A stretch of DNA of 64,000 bases from Cutibacterium modestum (GTDB lineage Bacteria; Actinomycetota; Actinomycetes; Propionibacteriales; Propionibacteriaceae), in the NCBI RefSeq assembly GCF_008326345.1, contig NZ_BJEN01000004.1, positions 62,001-126,000 on the forward strand. Direction: 5' to 3'. Under the pieces are notes generated by a model. The model did not search any database. It was not told the DNA's origin and saw nothing but the letters and a program-made list of their open reading frames with translations. The position numbers and the translations under genes are program-made. Each line of letters starts with the position of its first letter. The stretch's first letter is position 1. Below, piece after piece: positions 45,933 through 55,383 of this stretch.

Positions 45933-46433
45933 ATGATGTCTTCTTCGGTGCGGGGAAATGGCGGCGAGACGATCGGGGCAGACCTTCAACCGGGCACTGT
46001 AGACCTTCATTGCGCACCCGCCATGAGCATGGATACGACCACCCTTTACCAATGCCTGTGGCTGCGCAGCGCCGTGTTCAATGGGGAGCAACAGTGTACT
46101 GAGCCAGATCTGGACGGGCGTGAACTCGAATCTACGACGATCCTGGTGTGGGCGTCGGTCAGCGGTCGTCCAGTCGGCACGTTGCGTATTCTTGATGACG
46201 CAGACCACGTCGTTATTGGACGATTGGCCGTCGATGCTGCCCATCGGGGTTTGCATATCGGCCGCCGGATGATGGATTTCGCCCTGGAGACTGCTGGTGT
46301 CGATGGCCGGGATGTCGCCTTGCACGCCCAGTCGTATCTCGAGAACTGGTACCGCGATTTCGGGTTCGTTGTCACCGGCCCGCATTTTGAGGAGGCTGGG
46401 ATCGACCACGTCCCGATGATTCTGCGGCGCTAA
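45933..46433 (+). CDS. GNAT acetyltransferase, ElaA-like
   Basis: This is an acetyltransferase of about 166 residues. ElaA-type features are LYQCLWLRSAVFNGEQQC early, then the acetyl-CoA-binding VIGRLAVDAAHRGLHIGRRMMD (the R/Q-x-x-G-x-G/A loop appears as HRGLHIGR) and LENWYRDFGFVVTG. The substrate is not known. The start is chosen at 45933 with GGAG just upstream; the ATG at 45936 is equally possible. The gene is divergent from the small membrane protein. Confidence 0.8.
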   Translation: MMSSSVRGNGGETIGADLQPGTVDLHCAPAMSMDTTTLYQCLWLRSAVFNGEQQCTEPDLDGRELESTTILVWASVSGRPVGTLRILDDADHVVIGRLAVDAAHRGLHIGRRMMDFALETAGVDGRDVALHAQSYLENWYRDFGFVVTGPHFEEAGIDHVPMILRR

Positions 46434-46491
46434 AGGCACCGGGACTGGCGACCATTTGTCCCCGGCCGCCAGAACGGGAGAAGATGGCCCG

Positions 46492-48090
46492 GTGCTGCAG
46501 GTCAAGGATGTGGAGGTGCGAGTCGGAGCCCGGCTCCTGCTCAACCCGGTGAGTTTTCAGGTAGCTACCGGGGACAAGATCGGTCTAGTGGGCCGTAACG
46601 GCGCCGGGAAAACGACCCTCACGCGCGTCTTAGCCGGTGAAACCCTCCCCGCAGCAGGTTCAGTGCGTCGCACCGGCGACCTCGACTACCTGCCACAGGA
46701 CCCCCGCGACCCCGATATGGACACGATCGCGAGGGCACGAATCCTGTCAGCACGAGGCCTGGACCACATGCTGGAGCGGATGCGCACCCTGGAAGACCAG
46801 ATGGCGAACGGTTCCGAGGAGGACCGAGCTGTCGCGATGGACAAGTACGCCAAGGCTGAAGACCGCCTCATCGCGGCCGGTGGCTATGGCGCCTCCGCGG
46901 AAGCGGCTCGAATCGCGTCGAACCTGGGGCTTGACGACCGCGTCCTGTCCCAGCCGCTGAAGAACCTTTCGGGTGGTCAACGCCGTCGCGTCGAGTTGGC
47001 GCGCATCCTCTTTTCTGGAGCAGATACCTTGCTCCTTGACGAGCCCACGAACCACCTGGACGCTGACTCCATCGTCTGGTTACGCGGTTTTCTGCAGTCC
47101 TACTCGGGTGGGGTCCTCATGATCTCCCACAACACCGAGCTGGTGGAGGCCACCGTCAATAAGGTCTTCCACCTTGACGCTAACCGCGCCACCCTCGACA
47201 TCTACTCTATGGGTTGGAAGCTTTACCTCGAGCAGCGAGCTGCTGATGAGAAGCGTCGTCATAAAGAAAGAATCAACGCCCAGCGTAAAGCTGCCGCCCT
47301 TCAGGCCCAGGCCGACAAACTGCATGCGAAGGCGACCAAGGCCGTCGCAGCGCAGCAGATGGCCCGGCGTGCCGAGAAGTTACTTGCGGGAGTTGAGGGG
47401 GAGAGGGTCGTCGACAAGGTAGCCACCATCCGCTTCCCCGATCCGGCCCCGTGCGGTAAGACCCCGCTCACAGCACGGAACCTCACCAAGACCTATGGGT
47501 CCCTGGAGGTTTTTACCGGGGTAGACCTCAATATCGACCGCGGCTCCCAGGTTGTCGTCCTCGGGCTTAATGGCGCTGGCAAAACGACTCTGCTGCGGAT
47601 CTTGGCAGGTAAAGAGGCTCCGGATACTGGAGAGGTCATCGCTGGGCACGGGCTCAAACTCGGATACTTTGCCCAGGAGCATGATCTGCTTGACATGGAT
47701 CGCACTGTGCTGGAGAACATGGCTAGTTCCGCGACTGACCTCAATGGGACTGAGATGCGCAAGGTACTCGGGTCTTTCTTGTTCACCGGTGACGATGTGC
47801 ACAAACCGGCTGGGGTGCTGTCGGGTGGCGAAAAGACACGTCTGGCCCTGGCTACTCTGGTCCTCTCCTCGGCCAATGTGCTGCTCCTCGATGAGCCAAC
47901 AAATAACCTCGATCCTGCCAGCCGAGCACAGGTTCTCGACGCCATCGGAAACTTCGGCGGAGCTATCGTCCTCGTCACCCACGACGAGGGAGCGGTCCAC
48001 GCCCTAGACCCCGATCGTGTGCTCGTCCTGCCGGACGGCACCGAGGATATGTGGAGCGCTGACTACGCCGAACTTATCAGTCTGGCCTGA
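46492..48090 (+). CDS. ABC-F family ATPase
   Basis: This soluble protein of 532 residues has two ABC domains and no membrane domain. Walker A motifs are GRNGAGKTT and GLNGAGKTT, signatures LSGGQRRR and LSGGEKTR, and Walker B pairs TLLLDEPTNHLD and VLLLDEPTNNLD. A charged linker (RHKERINAQRKAA) joins the halves. ABC-F proteins act on ribosomes as translation factors or antibiotic-resistance factors; the housekeeping type seems more likely here. The start GTG at 46492 fits GGGAGAAG upstream. Confidence 0.9.
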   Translation: MLQVKDVEVRVGARLLLNPVSFQVATGDKIGLVGRNGAGKTTLTRVLAGETLPAAGSVRRTGDLDYLPQDPRDPDMDTIARARILSARGLDHMLERMRTLEDQMANGSEEDRAVAMDKYAKAEDRLIAAGGYGASAEAARIASNLGLDDRVLSQPLKNLSGGQRRRVELARILFSGADTLLLDEPTNHLDADSIVWLRGFLQSYSGGVLMISHNTELVEATVNKVFHLDANRATLDIYSMGWKLYLEQRAADEKRRHKERINAQRKAAALQAQADKLHAKATKAVAAQQMARRAEKLLAGVEGERVVDKVATIRFPDPAPCGKTPLTARNLTKTYGSLEVFTGVDLNIDRGSQVVVLGLNGAGKTTLLRILAGKEAPDTGEVIAGHGLKLGYFAQEHDLLDMDRTVLENMASSATDLNGTEMRKVLGSFLFTGDDVHKPAGVLSGGEKTRLALATLVLSSANVLLLDEPTNNLDPASRAQVLDAIGNFGGAIVLVTHDEGAVHALDPDRVLVLPDGTEDMWSADYAELISLA

Positions 48091-48122
48091 TATCGCGGCA
48101 CCATGCCCTGCTATCCCGTAAC

Positions 48123-48282
48123 ATGACGGCGCTAGGGGTGGCGTCGAGTCTCGTTCCGCAAGAAGGACAAGGCGACTCTCAACAAGCGTCGCGCCAAGGC
48201 AGAAAAAGCTAAGCGTAAGCTGCGTAAGGCGCGTCGTCAGTTTGACAAGACCGGACACAGCGCTGATAACCCTCAGTTTTGA
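48123..48282 (+). pseudogene. small basic protein, possibly frameshifted
   Basis: A frame ending at 48282 encodes a strongly basic peptide (RKKDKATLNKRRAKAEKAK, then KLRKARRQF). It has no start codon of its own. Removing one G from the run 48135-48138 would join it to the ATG at 48123 and give about 53 residues. No good ribosome site is visible. It may be a real small protein with an indel, or chance. Confidence 0.3.
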
Positions 48283-48309
48283 GCAGAGTCTTTCTGGTAA
48301 AAGCCGTGT

Positions 48310-49131
48310 TCAGCGGGGGGATAAAACCGTTACTTCGACCGCTGATGTGACGGACATAGCATCGACATAAGTCGTGCGGACGTGGTGGGCGCTAGGCCCC
48401 ATTGCCACGGCGGCAGAGGCAGCCGCTGCGTCGAGAGGAACGTCCGCTCGCACCTTTTCGTGATTGACAACGCTAAACCGTGATGCCAATGCAGCCATGA
48501 GTTGGTCGTGCTTGTGGGGTTGTATGCCAAGCATCCCGGTGCGTTCGCGCAGCTGTTGCAAATGGTTGGGAAGCGGAGTGACGACGACGAGGATCCCGTC
48601 AGGCTTCACGATGCGTACGAATTCCTCACGGTTGCGAGGCGCAAAGACGCACAACACGGCATCCATACAGTTGGTGCGGATGGGTAATCCAGCCCAGGTA
48701 TCGGCAACCACTGCTGCCATCCGGCGATGAGCTTTCGCCGCTCGCTGGATCGCTGGCTTCGAGACGTCAGATGCCAGACCGTGGGAGTCGGGATGAGCGT
48801 CGAGCACCTGGGCTAGGTGATAGCCGGTCCCAGCGCCGACCTCGACAATGCGATGACGACCGGTGAGAACCTCAACTAGCCGAGCATCGAGGTCACGGAA
48901 CAGCCCGGCGTCTAACACTCTCTGACGGGCTGCAATCATCTCGACGGTATCAGCATTTGCCCCAGCCGGTGCGCTCGTCATGGTGACGTAACCTTGCTTC
49001 GCGATATCGAGGCAGTGGTGTTCTGGACAGCGAAGGGACCTCCCGTCAAGGGTCAACGGGTTTTCGTGGCAATGCCGCTGACAGGTGGGGCAGATCAGCC
49101 ACGGCAGAGCCAAAGACAGCGTCGACGTCAC
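48310..49131 (-). CDS. 23S rRNA (guanine-N1) methyltransferase RlmA/TlrB type
   Basis: This SAM-dependent methyltransferase has 273 residues. An N-terminal zinc finger (CPTCQRHC, then CPEHHC) leads to the Rossmann domain with EVGAGTGYHL as motif I. RlmA methylates G745 or G748 of 23S rRNA, and the TlrB-type member gives tylosin resistance. Which guanine is modified here cannot be told. The start GTG overlaps the SURF1 stop by 4 bases. Confidence 0.87.
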   Translation of the reverse strand: MTSTLSLALPWLICPTCQRHCHENPLTLDGRSLRCPEHHCLDIAKQGYVTMTSAPAGANADTVEMIAARQRVLDAGLFRDLDARLVEVLTGRHRIVEVGAGTGYHLAQVLDAHPDSHGLASDVSKPAIQRAAKAHRRMAAVVADTWAGLPIRTNCMDAVLCVFAPRNREEFVRIVKPDGILVVVTPLPNHLQQLRERTGMLGIQPHKHDQLMAALASRFSVVNHEKVRADVPLDAAAASAAVAMGPSAHHVRTTYVDAMSVTSAVEVTVLSPR

Positions 49132-49955
49132 GTGTGGCCCCCTGGTCTCCTCGCGTTGTGGCCCGGCGGCATGTCATGTTGATTCGCCTTGTCCTGGGCA
49201 GGTCGTTGAGCGGCGGCGCGAGCCTCTTTGGCCCGGCGTTTGCGTCGGTCTTTAACGTCTCCTCGGATGAGGACGAACAGCCCAATGACCGCGATAGCCG
49301 TGAAACAAAACCACTGGATGGCATAGGACAGGTGGGGGCCATCATCAAGGTGTGGAAGCTCTTTGGGAACCAGGTCACGTTGCGCTGGTGTCATCGACAT
49401 TGCTGAGATGTATCCGCTGACGTACTCGATTTCTTGCGCCTTACCAATAGCGTCGGAGTTAATGAGACGAACCTTGCCTTTGACGGGATCGGTGGCGGTG
49501 GGTTTTCCGTTCTCGTTGCCTTTGACGAGGCCAGTCACCGTCACGGTTCCGCCGGGGGCTGGAGGTAGGGGCTGCGTGTCGCCTTCTTGTGAGGAGCGTT
49601 TGAGGAAGCCGCGATCCACGAGGACGTGACGGCCGTCCTTCGTGACGATAGGGGTGACGACTTCTGACCCGTCGTCGTCACCGTTACTGCGGTAACGCAC
49701 TTGAAGTTTGTGTGCAGTATCGAAAGTGCCAGTGATGGTGACGGGTCGCCACTGTTGCTTCGACGTCACCTCATGGTCGCCCATAAGGGTCGACCACTCG
49801 ATCGGCGGTTTGCTGTGGTTGGTGCGGATGACGTCATTGGCTTCGCGACGTCCTGATAACCGGTGCAGCTGCCACTGCCCCAGCCGGATCATGACCAGGC
49901 CCAGGACAATGACGACGAGGACCATCGCCACCCATCTTACCCACAGTTTCTTCAC
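49128..49955 (-). CDS. SURF1 family cytochrome oxidase assembly protein
   Basis: SURF1 proteins help insert heme A into cytochrome c oxidase. The protein of 275 residues has two membrane helices, one at residues 6-25 and one near 217-235. Between them lie the family marks GQWQLHRL, WRPVTITGTFD and VLVDRGFLKR. The basic tail (DRRKRRAKEARAAAQR) is cytoplasmic. The start GTG is at 49955. With ctaA and ctaB in the same window, it supports an aa3-type oxidase. Confidence 0.88.
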   Translation of the reverse strand: MKKLWVRWVAMVLVVIVLGLVMIRLGQWQLHRLSGRREANDVIRTNHSKPPIEWSTLMGDHEVTSKQQWRPVTITGTFDTAHKLQVRYRSNGDDDGSEVVTPIVTKDGRHVLVDRGFLKRSSQEGDTQPLPPAPGGTVTVTGLVKGNENGKPTATDPVKGKVRLINSDAIGKAQEIEYVSGYISAMSMTPAQRDLVPKELPHLDDGPHLSYAIQWFCFTAIAVIGLFVLIRGDVKDRRKRRAKEARAAAQRPAQDKANQHDMPPGHNARRPGGHT

Positions 49956-50028
49956 CTTATCGAGCCTAGTTGGTCGGTTCGCGGTGGTGCCTCATGACCG
50001 GGCTGCGTTACCTGCTGTGTCTGTGCGC

Positions 50029-50373
50029 TCAGCCCTCGTCGACTTCGCCGTGAATGGTCATAGCCGGGCCCAGCTCGCTATGAGGTTTTTCGCCGTGCTG
50101 AGACGACAGAGTATCAGTGGTGCGTCGGTTGACAGCATTGCCAAGTACGACGGCGACGGCAGGAATGACGGCTGCCCCCAACAGGAAACTCCACCGCCAC
50201 GGGCTTGGGGTGATGACGAGGCCGATAAAGCACACCGTCCGCACAAGCATCGACCATAGGTAGCGCCGTTGACGCATCTCCAGGTCTTCGCTTGCTGATC
50301 TCTTGGCAGACGTGATCGAATGCCGGGCATCCTGGTGCCCTCGACGCCACCGGACCCGTGCTGCGTCACTCAC
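50029..50373 (-). CDS. DUF3099 family membrane protein
   Basis: This 114-residue protein shows the actinobacterial DUF3099 pattern: [20 protein letters not shown], then two membrane helices ([16 protein letters not shown] and [18 protein letters not shown]). No function is known. The GTG at 50373 lies within a poor ribosome site, but the conserved ITSA stretch requires a start upstream of residue 18. Confidence 0.75.
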   Translation of the reverse strand: MSDAARVRWRRGHQDARHSITSAKRSASEDLEMRQRRYLWSMLVRTVCFIGLVITPSPWRWSFLLGAAVIPAVAVVLGNAVNRRTTDTLSSQHGEKPHSELGPAMTIHGEVDEG

Positions 50374-50451
50374 CCGTCCAGCCTAGGCCCGTCGTGTCGA
50401 TCAGGTTGAACCTTCCCAATTCTTGGTGGTGGCGTGCGATAGGTTCATTCT

Positions 50452-51171
50452 ATGAGTCCAGACACCCCAGGGCGCGTCGCCCTTGTCACCGGCGGGTCGC
50501 GCGGTATCGGTGCCGCAATTGCCGCAGATCTGCACGCACAGGGATACCGAGTGGCTGCAACGAGTCGCTCGGCCACCGCACCCGAGGGGGTGCTGCCGAT
50601 TGCCTGCGACGTTACCGACGCCGGCTCGGTCGACGCGGCGTTCAACCGGGTCGAGCAGGAGCTTGGCCCGGTTGAGGCGCTGGTTGCTAATGCCGGTATT
50701 ACTCGGGACGGACTGGTGGCCTGTATGACGGAGGAGGATTTCACCGAGGTCCTTGATACGAATCTCACCGGTGCGTACCGCGTTATCCGCCGCGCTGCCA
50801 GGGCGATGACCCGGGCCCGTTTTGGCCGCATCGTCTTGACCTCCTCGGTGGTGGGTCTGCTCGGTTCCCCCGGGCAGGTCAACTATGCGGCGTCGAAGGC
50901 TGGAATGCTCGGTATGGCACGTTCTATAACCCGTGAACTCGGCTCCCGCGGCATTACCTGCAACCTGGTCGCACCCGGTTTCATCTCTACTGACATGACC
51001 GACGCACTGCCGGAGAAGGTCGTTGAGGGATATCTCGAGCGCATTCCTGCCAAGCGGTTGGGGTCGGTCGACGATGTTGTTGCGGTCGTCCGGTTTCTTG
51101 TCTCCGATTCCGCTGGTTACGTCTCTGGGGCCGTGATTCCTGTCGACGGCGGACTCGGCATGGGCCACTGA
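50452..51171 (+). CDS. fabG: 3-oxoacyl-ACP reductase (FabG/MabA)
   Basis: This short-chain dehydrogenase of 239 residues is the FabG type. The cofactor loop is TGGSRGIGAA, the NAG motif is VANAGITRDG, and the catalytic set is Asn in LDTNLTGAY, Ser in LTSSVVG and Tyr-x3-Lys in NYAASKAGM. It uses NADPH to reduce 3-oxoacyl-ACP in fatty-acid synthesis. fabI follows after 40 bases, an order shared with mycobacteria (mabA-inhA). Confidence 0.94.
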   Translation: MSPDTPGRVALVTGGSRGIGAAIAADLHAQGYRVAATSRSATAPEGVLPIACDVTDAGSVDAAFNRVEQELGPVEALVANAGITRDGLVACMTEEDFTEVLDTNLTGAYRVIRRAARAMTRARFGRIVLTSSVVGLLGSPGQVNYAASKAGMLGMARSITRELGSRGITCNLVAPGFISTDMTDALPEKVVEGYLERIPAKRLGSVDDVVAVVRFLVSDSAGYVSGAVIPVDGGLGMGH

Positions 51172-51211
51172 CACCCTCACATTACCCATCATTGACCGGA
51201 AGGACATCACT

Positions 51212-51985
51212 ATGGGGCTTCTTGAAGGACGCACCGTTCTCGTCACAGGCGTGACGATGCACACTTCCATTGCTTTTAAGGTGGCCCAGATCGCCCAAGA
51301 TGAAGGCGCCCGGGTCATCGTCTCAAACTTGCCGCGTGCCGTCGGCGTCACCCGTCGAGCTGTTCGCAAGCTCGATCCAGTGCCAGAAGTGCTCGAACTT
51401 GATGTCACTGACGCCGACCAGCTTGCCGCTTTACCCCATCAGCTGCGCGATCTCGGGGTGGAGAAGCTCGACGGTGTCGTCCACGCCATCGCCTTCGCTA
51501 ACCCCAAGACGGCCCTGGGTGGCAAGTTTCTCGAGACTGAATGGGACGACGTTTCGGTCGCTGTCCATACCTCCACGTACTCGTATGTTTCCTTGATTAC
51601 CGCCCTCAATGACATGCTCGCCGAGCATGCCGCGGTCGTCGGTCTGACCTTTGACGCGACGGTCTCCTGGCCCTTTTACGACTGGATGGGCGTGGCCAAG
51701 GCGGGGCTGGAATCGGCAAACCGCTACCTGGCCCGGTACCTGGGCCCCCAAGGCGTGCGCTGCAACCTTGTGTCTGCTGGCCCTCTGGACACCATGGCTA
51801 AAACAGCCATTCCGGGCGCTGATGCTTTCAACGGTCTGTGGAGCGAGCGTGCCCCGCTTGGCTGGGACACCAAGGACACCACGCCAGCGGCCAAGGGAAT
51901 CGTCGCCCTTTTGTCTGACTGGTTCCCCGCTACTACCGGCGAAATGATCCACGTCGATGGTGGAATGGGCTCGACCGGGGCTTGA
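51212..51985 (+). CDS. fabI: enoyl-ACP reductase (FabI/InhA)
   Basis: It catalyses the last step of fatty-acid elongation using NADH. The 257 residues match InhA and FabI. The cofactor region is LVTGVTMHTSIAFKVAQ, followed by the catalytic Tyr-x6-Lys in YDWMGVAKAG. A loop near residue 200 (GADAFNGLW) resembles the substrate-binding loop of InhA. It pairs with fabG just upstream, so the two are almost certainly one transcript. InhA is the isoniazid and triclosan target; susceptibility cannot be read from this. Confidence 0.94.
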   Translation: MGLLEGRTVLVTGVTMHTSIAFKVAQIAQDEGARVIVSNLPRAVGVTRRAVRKLDPVPEVLELDVTDADQLAALPHQLRDLGVEKLDGVVHAIAFANPKTALGGKFLETEWDDVSVAVHTSTYSYVSLITALNDMLAEHAAVVGLTFDATVSWPFYDWMGVAKAGLESANRYLARYLGPQGVRCNLVSAGPLDTMAKTAIPGADAFNGLWSERAPLGWDTKDTTPAAKGIVALLSDWFPATTGEMIHVDGGMGSTGA

Positions 51986-51989
51986 CCTG

Positions 51990-52724
51990 TTAGACCAGCG
52001 GCCACGAAGTGGCTGCGGTCACAGCTTGGGAGGCGGCGTTGCGTAATTGGCGCAGCGCCGTTTCTCGCGTTTGTGCTCCATAGGCGGTAATCATGGTTGA
52101 TTCCCGTCCGGCATCGCAGGCCATCATTACAGTCCATGCCGAGTCGAGGAGACGCTGATCGGCTGGACGATGACCGGTGAGGTGCGGAGCCACGACGTCC
52201 GAACGATTCCCTGCCACCATGCCTAGATCGGTGAGCTGAGCAGCTGTCGCAGAGACGGCCGATCTCAGTAGGGGATCGGCGTCGGCAGGGGTAGGAGGCG
52301 GTAGAGGAGCGGCACCCCGGACGATGGTCCACTGCATTGCCGAACCCACCGGATGAGGGATCCACGCGGTCCCGGCGGGCATGGTGGTAGAGCCTTGATG
52401 GCAGACAACAACTGCACCGGCGTCGAGAGCGGCTCGGTTGACCTGAGCTGGACCGCGCAAACCGGCAAGCTGGCCTGGGACAGGCAGGAGCAGGCCCCAC
52501 AGCACGGGAATGTCGCGGGGGTCGTGGGAGATCCGGGCCAGAGCCATCCGGATGGGAACCGACGACAACGGATCATGCTCGAATAGGCCGAGCACCTCAT
52601 CGGGATCGTGGACATGGTGGGCCGCTGCCATTCTCAGTAGCTCCGCCTCGGCATGGGGAGCGGTGGTGCGGCCGGCACACAGGTCGTTGAGAAGGCAGGT
52701 TAGACGGCAGCAGATGTCGAGCAC
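51990..52724 (-). CDS. hypothetical protein, 244 residues
   Basis: I do not recognise this protein. It has no signal peptide or clear membrane helix. It begins with a cysteine-rich helix (ICCRLTCLLNDLCAG), with an acidic middle and repeated short hydrophobic stretches (GAVVVCHQG, TAWIPHPVG). It ends with AASQAVTAATSW. The start GTG at 52724 follows AGGCGA. The gene is convergent with fabI, only 4 bases apart. It looks like an actinobacterial protein of unknown function rather than an enzyme I can name. Confidence 0.6.
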   Translation of the reverse strand: MLDICCRLTCLLNDLCAGRTTAPHAEAELLRMAAAHHVHDPDEVLGLFEHDPLSSVPIRMALARISHDPRDIPVLWGLLLPVPGQLAGLRGPAQVNRAALDAGAVVVCHQGSTTMPAGTAWIPHPVGSAMQWTIVRGAAPLPPPTPADADPLLRSAVSATAAQLTDLGMVAGNRSDVVAPHLTGHRPADQRLLDSAWTVMMACDAGRESTMITAYGAQTRETALRQLRNAASQAVTAATSWPLV

Positions 52725-52838
52725 TCGCCTAGACTAAACGCCTACTCCTTATGGTAAGGCTAGGCGGCTCCCGCGCTGCCGAGTTATTCTCTGCGCGACA
52801 GCCCTTATATGTCGTTGGCACACGGTAAGTTCTTCCCC

Positions 52839-53624
52839 ATGAGTGCAGTGGCGCAGCTGGCAGGCGTGGGAGTTCGTCGTGGGGATCGTTGGATTCTCGA
52901 CAATGTCGACCTCGACGTCGTGGATGGTCAGCGTTGGGTGCTGGTCGGGCCTAATGGGGCAGGTAAGACGACCCTTCTGCAGGTCCTGGGGGCTCAGCTT
53001 TATCCCACTGCGGGACTGGTGGAGATTCTCGATGAGATCCTTGGTGCGGTCGATGTGTTTGAATTGCGACCCCGCATCGGGATGGCGTCTTCGGCGTTAG
53101 CCCACCGCATTCCGGAATCGGAACAGGTTGGCAATATTGTGGTCTCGGCGGCCTGGGCCGTCGTGGGTCGTTGGCGTGAGGCTTACGACGACCAGGATGT
53201 AGCCCGTGCCGGCGCTTTGCTGGAGCGGATGGGACTCGTCGGGATGGTCGATCGTACCTGGGGCACCCTGAGCGAGGGGGAGCGTAAAAGGGTCGAAATA
53301 GCCCGTGCCCTCATGACTGATCCAGAACTGTTGCTGTTAGACGAGCCCGCTGCTGGTCTCGACGTAGCTGGTCGCGAGCAGCTGGTTGAGGTGCTGTCGT
53401 CTATCTTTACTGATCCTGACGCTCCGGCATCAGTCCTTGTCACCCATCATCTTGAGGAAATCCCGGCCGGAGTCACTCATGCCCTGGTTATGGCGGATGG
53501 TCGCATCGTGGCTGCCGGACCGGTGGAGACGACACTGACCTCGGAGATCCTCTCTAGTGCTTTCGGTATGCCTCTGGCGGTCAGTCACATCGACGGGCGT
53601 TGGAACGCTCGCGCGGCTCACTGA
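52839..53624 (+). CDS. stand-alone ABC ATPase
   Basis: This ATPase of 261 residues has Walker A GPNGAGKTT, an LSEGERKR signature (rather than LSGGQ) and Walker B LLLLDEPAAGLD. The switch histidine is in LVTHHLEEIPAG. No permease gene lies next to it. It most resembles the YlmA-like ATPases. It is followed by an NfeD-type gene and an SPFH gene, which suggests a membrane-associated role, but the substrate is unknown. I took the ATG at 52839, which gives the expected N-terminus. Confidence 0.8.
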   Translation: MSAVAQLAGVGVRRGDRWILDNVDLDVVDGQRWVLVGPNGAGKTTLLQVLGAQLYPTAGLVEILDEILGAVDVFELRPRIGMASSALAHRIPESEQVGNIVVSAAWAVVGRWREAYDDQDVARAGALLERMGLVGMVDRTWGTLSEGERKRVEIARALMTDPELLLLDEPAAGLDVAGREQLVEVLSSIFTDPDAPASVLVTHHLEEIPAGVTHALVMADGRIVAAGPVETTLTSEILSSAFGMPLAVSHIDGRWNARAAH

Positions 53625-53649
53625 CCATTATCAACGACGGGAGAGCGCC

Positions 53650-54117
53650 GTGTTGGAACCCTTCCACGAGCATCGCTGGTTGTTGTCGGCCGTGGTGTCC
53701 GCCGTGCTGGCATGCGCAGAGATGCTCAGCGGAGATTTCACCCTGCTCATGCTCGCTGCTGGTGCGGGCGCAGGAGCAGTCACCGCAGCGATCATTCCGG
53801 GAATGTGGTTGCTGCAGGTCCTTGTCGCTGTTGCGGTGGCAGCGTTATTGCTTGCAGTGCTGCGCCCGACTTTGCTGCGCCGGGTACGTGAGGCTCCGGG
53901 ATACCGATCATCTTTGGACAAGCTAGTCGGTTCTGAGGGTGTTGCCACCAGTGAGATCACCGATGCTCACGGCCAGGCCAAGGTTGACGGTGAAGAGTGG
54001 TCGGCACGCGCTCTGGAGCCCGGGTCGACGATCGCTGCCGGGGAGAAGGTTGAGGTTTACGAGGTCGACGGTGTGACCCTTGTGGTATATCCAGTTTTCA
54101 GAAGCCTGGGTCCTTGA
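53650..54117 (+). CDS. NfeD-like membrane protein
   Basis: This is a protein of about 155 residues with two or three N-terminal membrane helices (WLLSAVVSAVLAC and LLQVLVAVAVAALLLAVL). A C-terminal OB-fold domain follows (VGSEGVATSEI, then GEKVEVYEVDGVTLVVYPV). NfeD proteins pair with SPFH proteins to organise membrane domains, and an SPFH gene lies 81 bases downstream. The GTG at 53650 follows GGGAG. Confidence 0.88.
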   Translation: MLEPFHEHRWLLSAVVSAVLACAEMLSGDFTLLMLAAGAGAGAVTAAIIPGMWLLQVLVAVAVAALLLAVLRPTLLRRVREAPGYRSSLDKLVGSEGVATSEITDAHGQAKVDGEEWSARALEPGSTIAAGEKVEVYEVDGVTLVVYPVFRSLGP

Positions 54118-54198
54118 TTTTAGACATGTAACCCTGGTCTGGGATGATGGAGGAGATGCCGGAGTCTGACCGGCACCTCAAGTAACGCAGGAGTATCC

Positions 54199-55383
54199 AT
54201 GCCCCAGTTTATCGTCACTCTGGTGATTATCGCTGTGGTCGTCGTCGTATTGGCTTCGAGCATCAAGATTATTCACCAGCAAAAGATCGGTCTCGTTGAG
54301 CGACTCGGAAAATTCAACCGACGTCTTAACCCTGGCCCTCATCTGCTCATTCCGATCATTGACCGGGTGCAGTACAACCTCGACATGCGTGAGCAGGTTG
54401 TTCCTTTCCCGCCACAGGGGGTCATCACCGAGGACAACCTCATGGTCAACATCGACTCGGTGATCTACTTTCAGATCGTCGATCCGGAGCGTGCCGCCTA
54501 TGAGGCGCAGTCTTACAAGACCGCCATCGAGCAGCTGACGATGACGACCCTGCGCAACATCATCGGTGGTATGGACATGGAGGCCGCTCTCACCAGTCGT
54601 GAAGAGATCAACCAGAAGCTTCGGTCGGTTCTCGACGAGGCCACCGGAAAGTGGGGTATCAAGGTTAACCGCGTCGAGTTGCGGGCCATTGAACCACCGC
54701 CGACCATTCGGGATGCGATGGAGAAGGGCGCGCGGGCAGAGCGCGACAAGCGAGCCGCGATTCTGTTGGCAGAGGGTCAGCGTCAGTCCCAGATCCTGTC
54801 GGCTGGCGGTGACCGCGAGTCGGCTATCCTGCGAGCTCAGGGCGACCGTGAAGCTGCGGTGCTTCGTGCCCAGGCTGATCGTCAGGCCCAAATGCTACGC
54901 GCTGAGGGCGAGGCTCAGGCCATTACGACGGTGTTTAATGCCATTCATGCTGGCCAGCCCGACCAGGGTCTGTTGGCCTACCAGTACATGCAGATGTTGC
55001 CGACCCTTGCCCGTGGCGACTCCAACAAGGTGTGGGTGGTCCCCTCTGAGTTGAACGATGCTCTGAAGGGTCTTGGCTCCTTGACGGGTAAGGACGGACA
55101 CGAGCCGAGTAACGGCGGTTTCGCTGTGGCTGATCCGTCACGGTTTGCCGCGCCGGAGAAGGTTGATGTCTTTGCCGAGATCGAGGCTCAGAAAGCCGAG
55201 GAAAAGGAGGCTTCCGAGGCGACTGTCCAGCAGGCAATCCAGGAGGCTGCCAAGTTGGAAAATCCCGGGTTGTCAGGCAAGCGCAGTAGGGACGGTGGTC
55301 AGATCACCCAGGCCACGACGAAGCAGTCCGAGAAGGCCATTGCGGAGCAGGCGAGCGCATCTGTGGAGCAGCCAGGCGAGTGA
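54199..55383 (+). CDS. SPFH/band 7 (stomatin-like) protein
   Basis: This is a membrane-anchored SPFH protein of 394 residues. One N-terminal helix (FIVTLVIIAVVVVVLAS) is followed by the band-7 domain (QKIGLVERLGKFNRRL to AIEPPPTIRDAMEK). A coiled coil then repeats DREAAVLRAQADRQAQMLRA. The acidic and basic C-terminal tail is less conserved. It belongs with QmcA and stomatin and probably works with the NfeD-like protein. The ATG follows GCAGGAGT. A damaged copy of its first segment lies about 250 bases downstream. Confidence 0.92.
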   Translation: MPQFIVTLVIIAVVVVVLASSIKIIHQQKIGLVERLGKFNRRLNPGPHLLIPIIDRVQYNLDMREQVVPFPPQGVITEDNLMVNIDSVIYFQIVDPERAAYEAQSYKTAIEQLTMTTLRNIIGGMDMEAALTSREEINQKLRSVLDEATGKWGIKVNRVELRAIEPPPTIRDAMEKGARAERDKRAAILLAEGQRQSQILSAGGDRESAILRAQGDREAAVLRAQADRQAQMLRAEGEAQAITTVFNAIHAGQPDQGLLAYQYMQMLPTLARGDSNKVWVVPSELNDALKGLGSLTGKDGHEPSNGGFAVADPSRFAAPEKVDVFAEIEAQKAEEKEASEATVQQAIQEAAKLENPGLSGKRSRDGGQITQATTKQSEKAIAEQASASVEQPGE

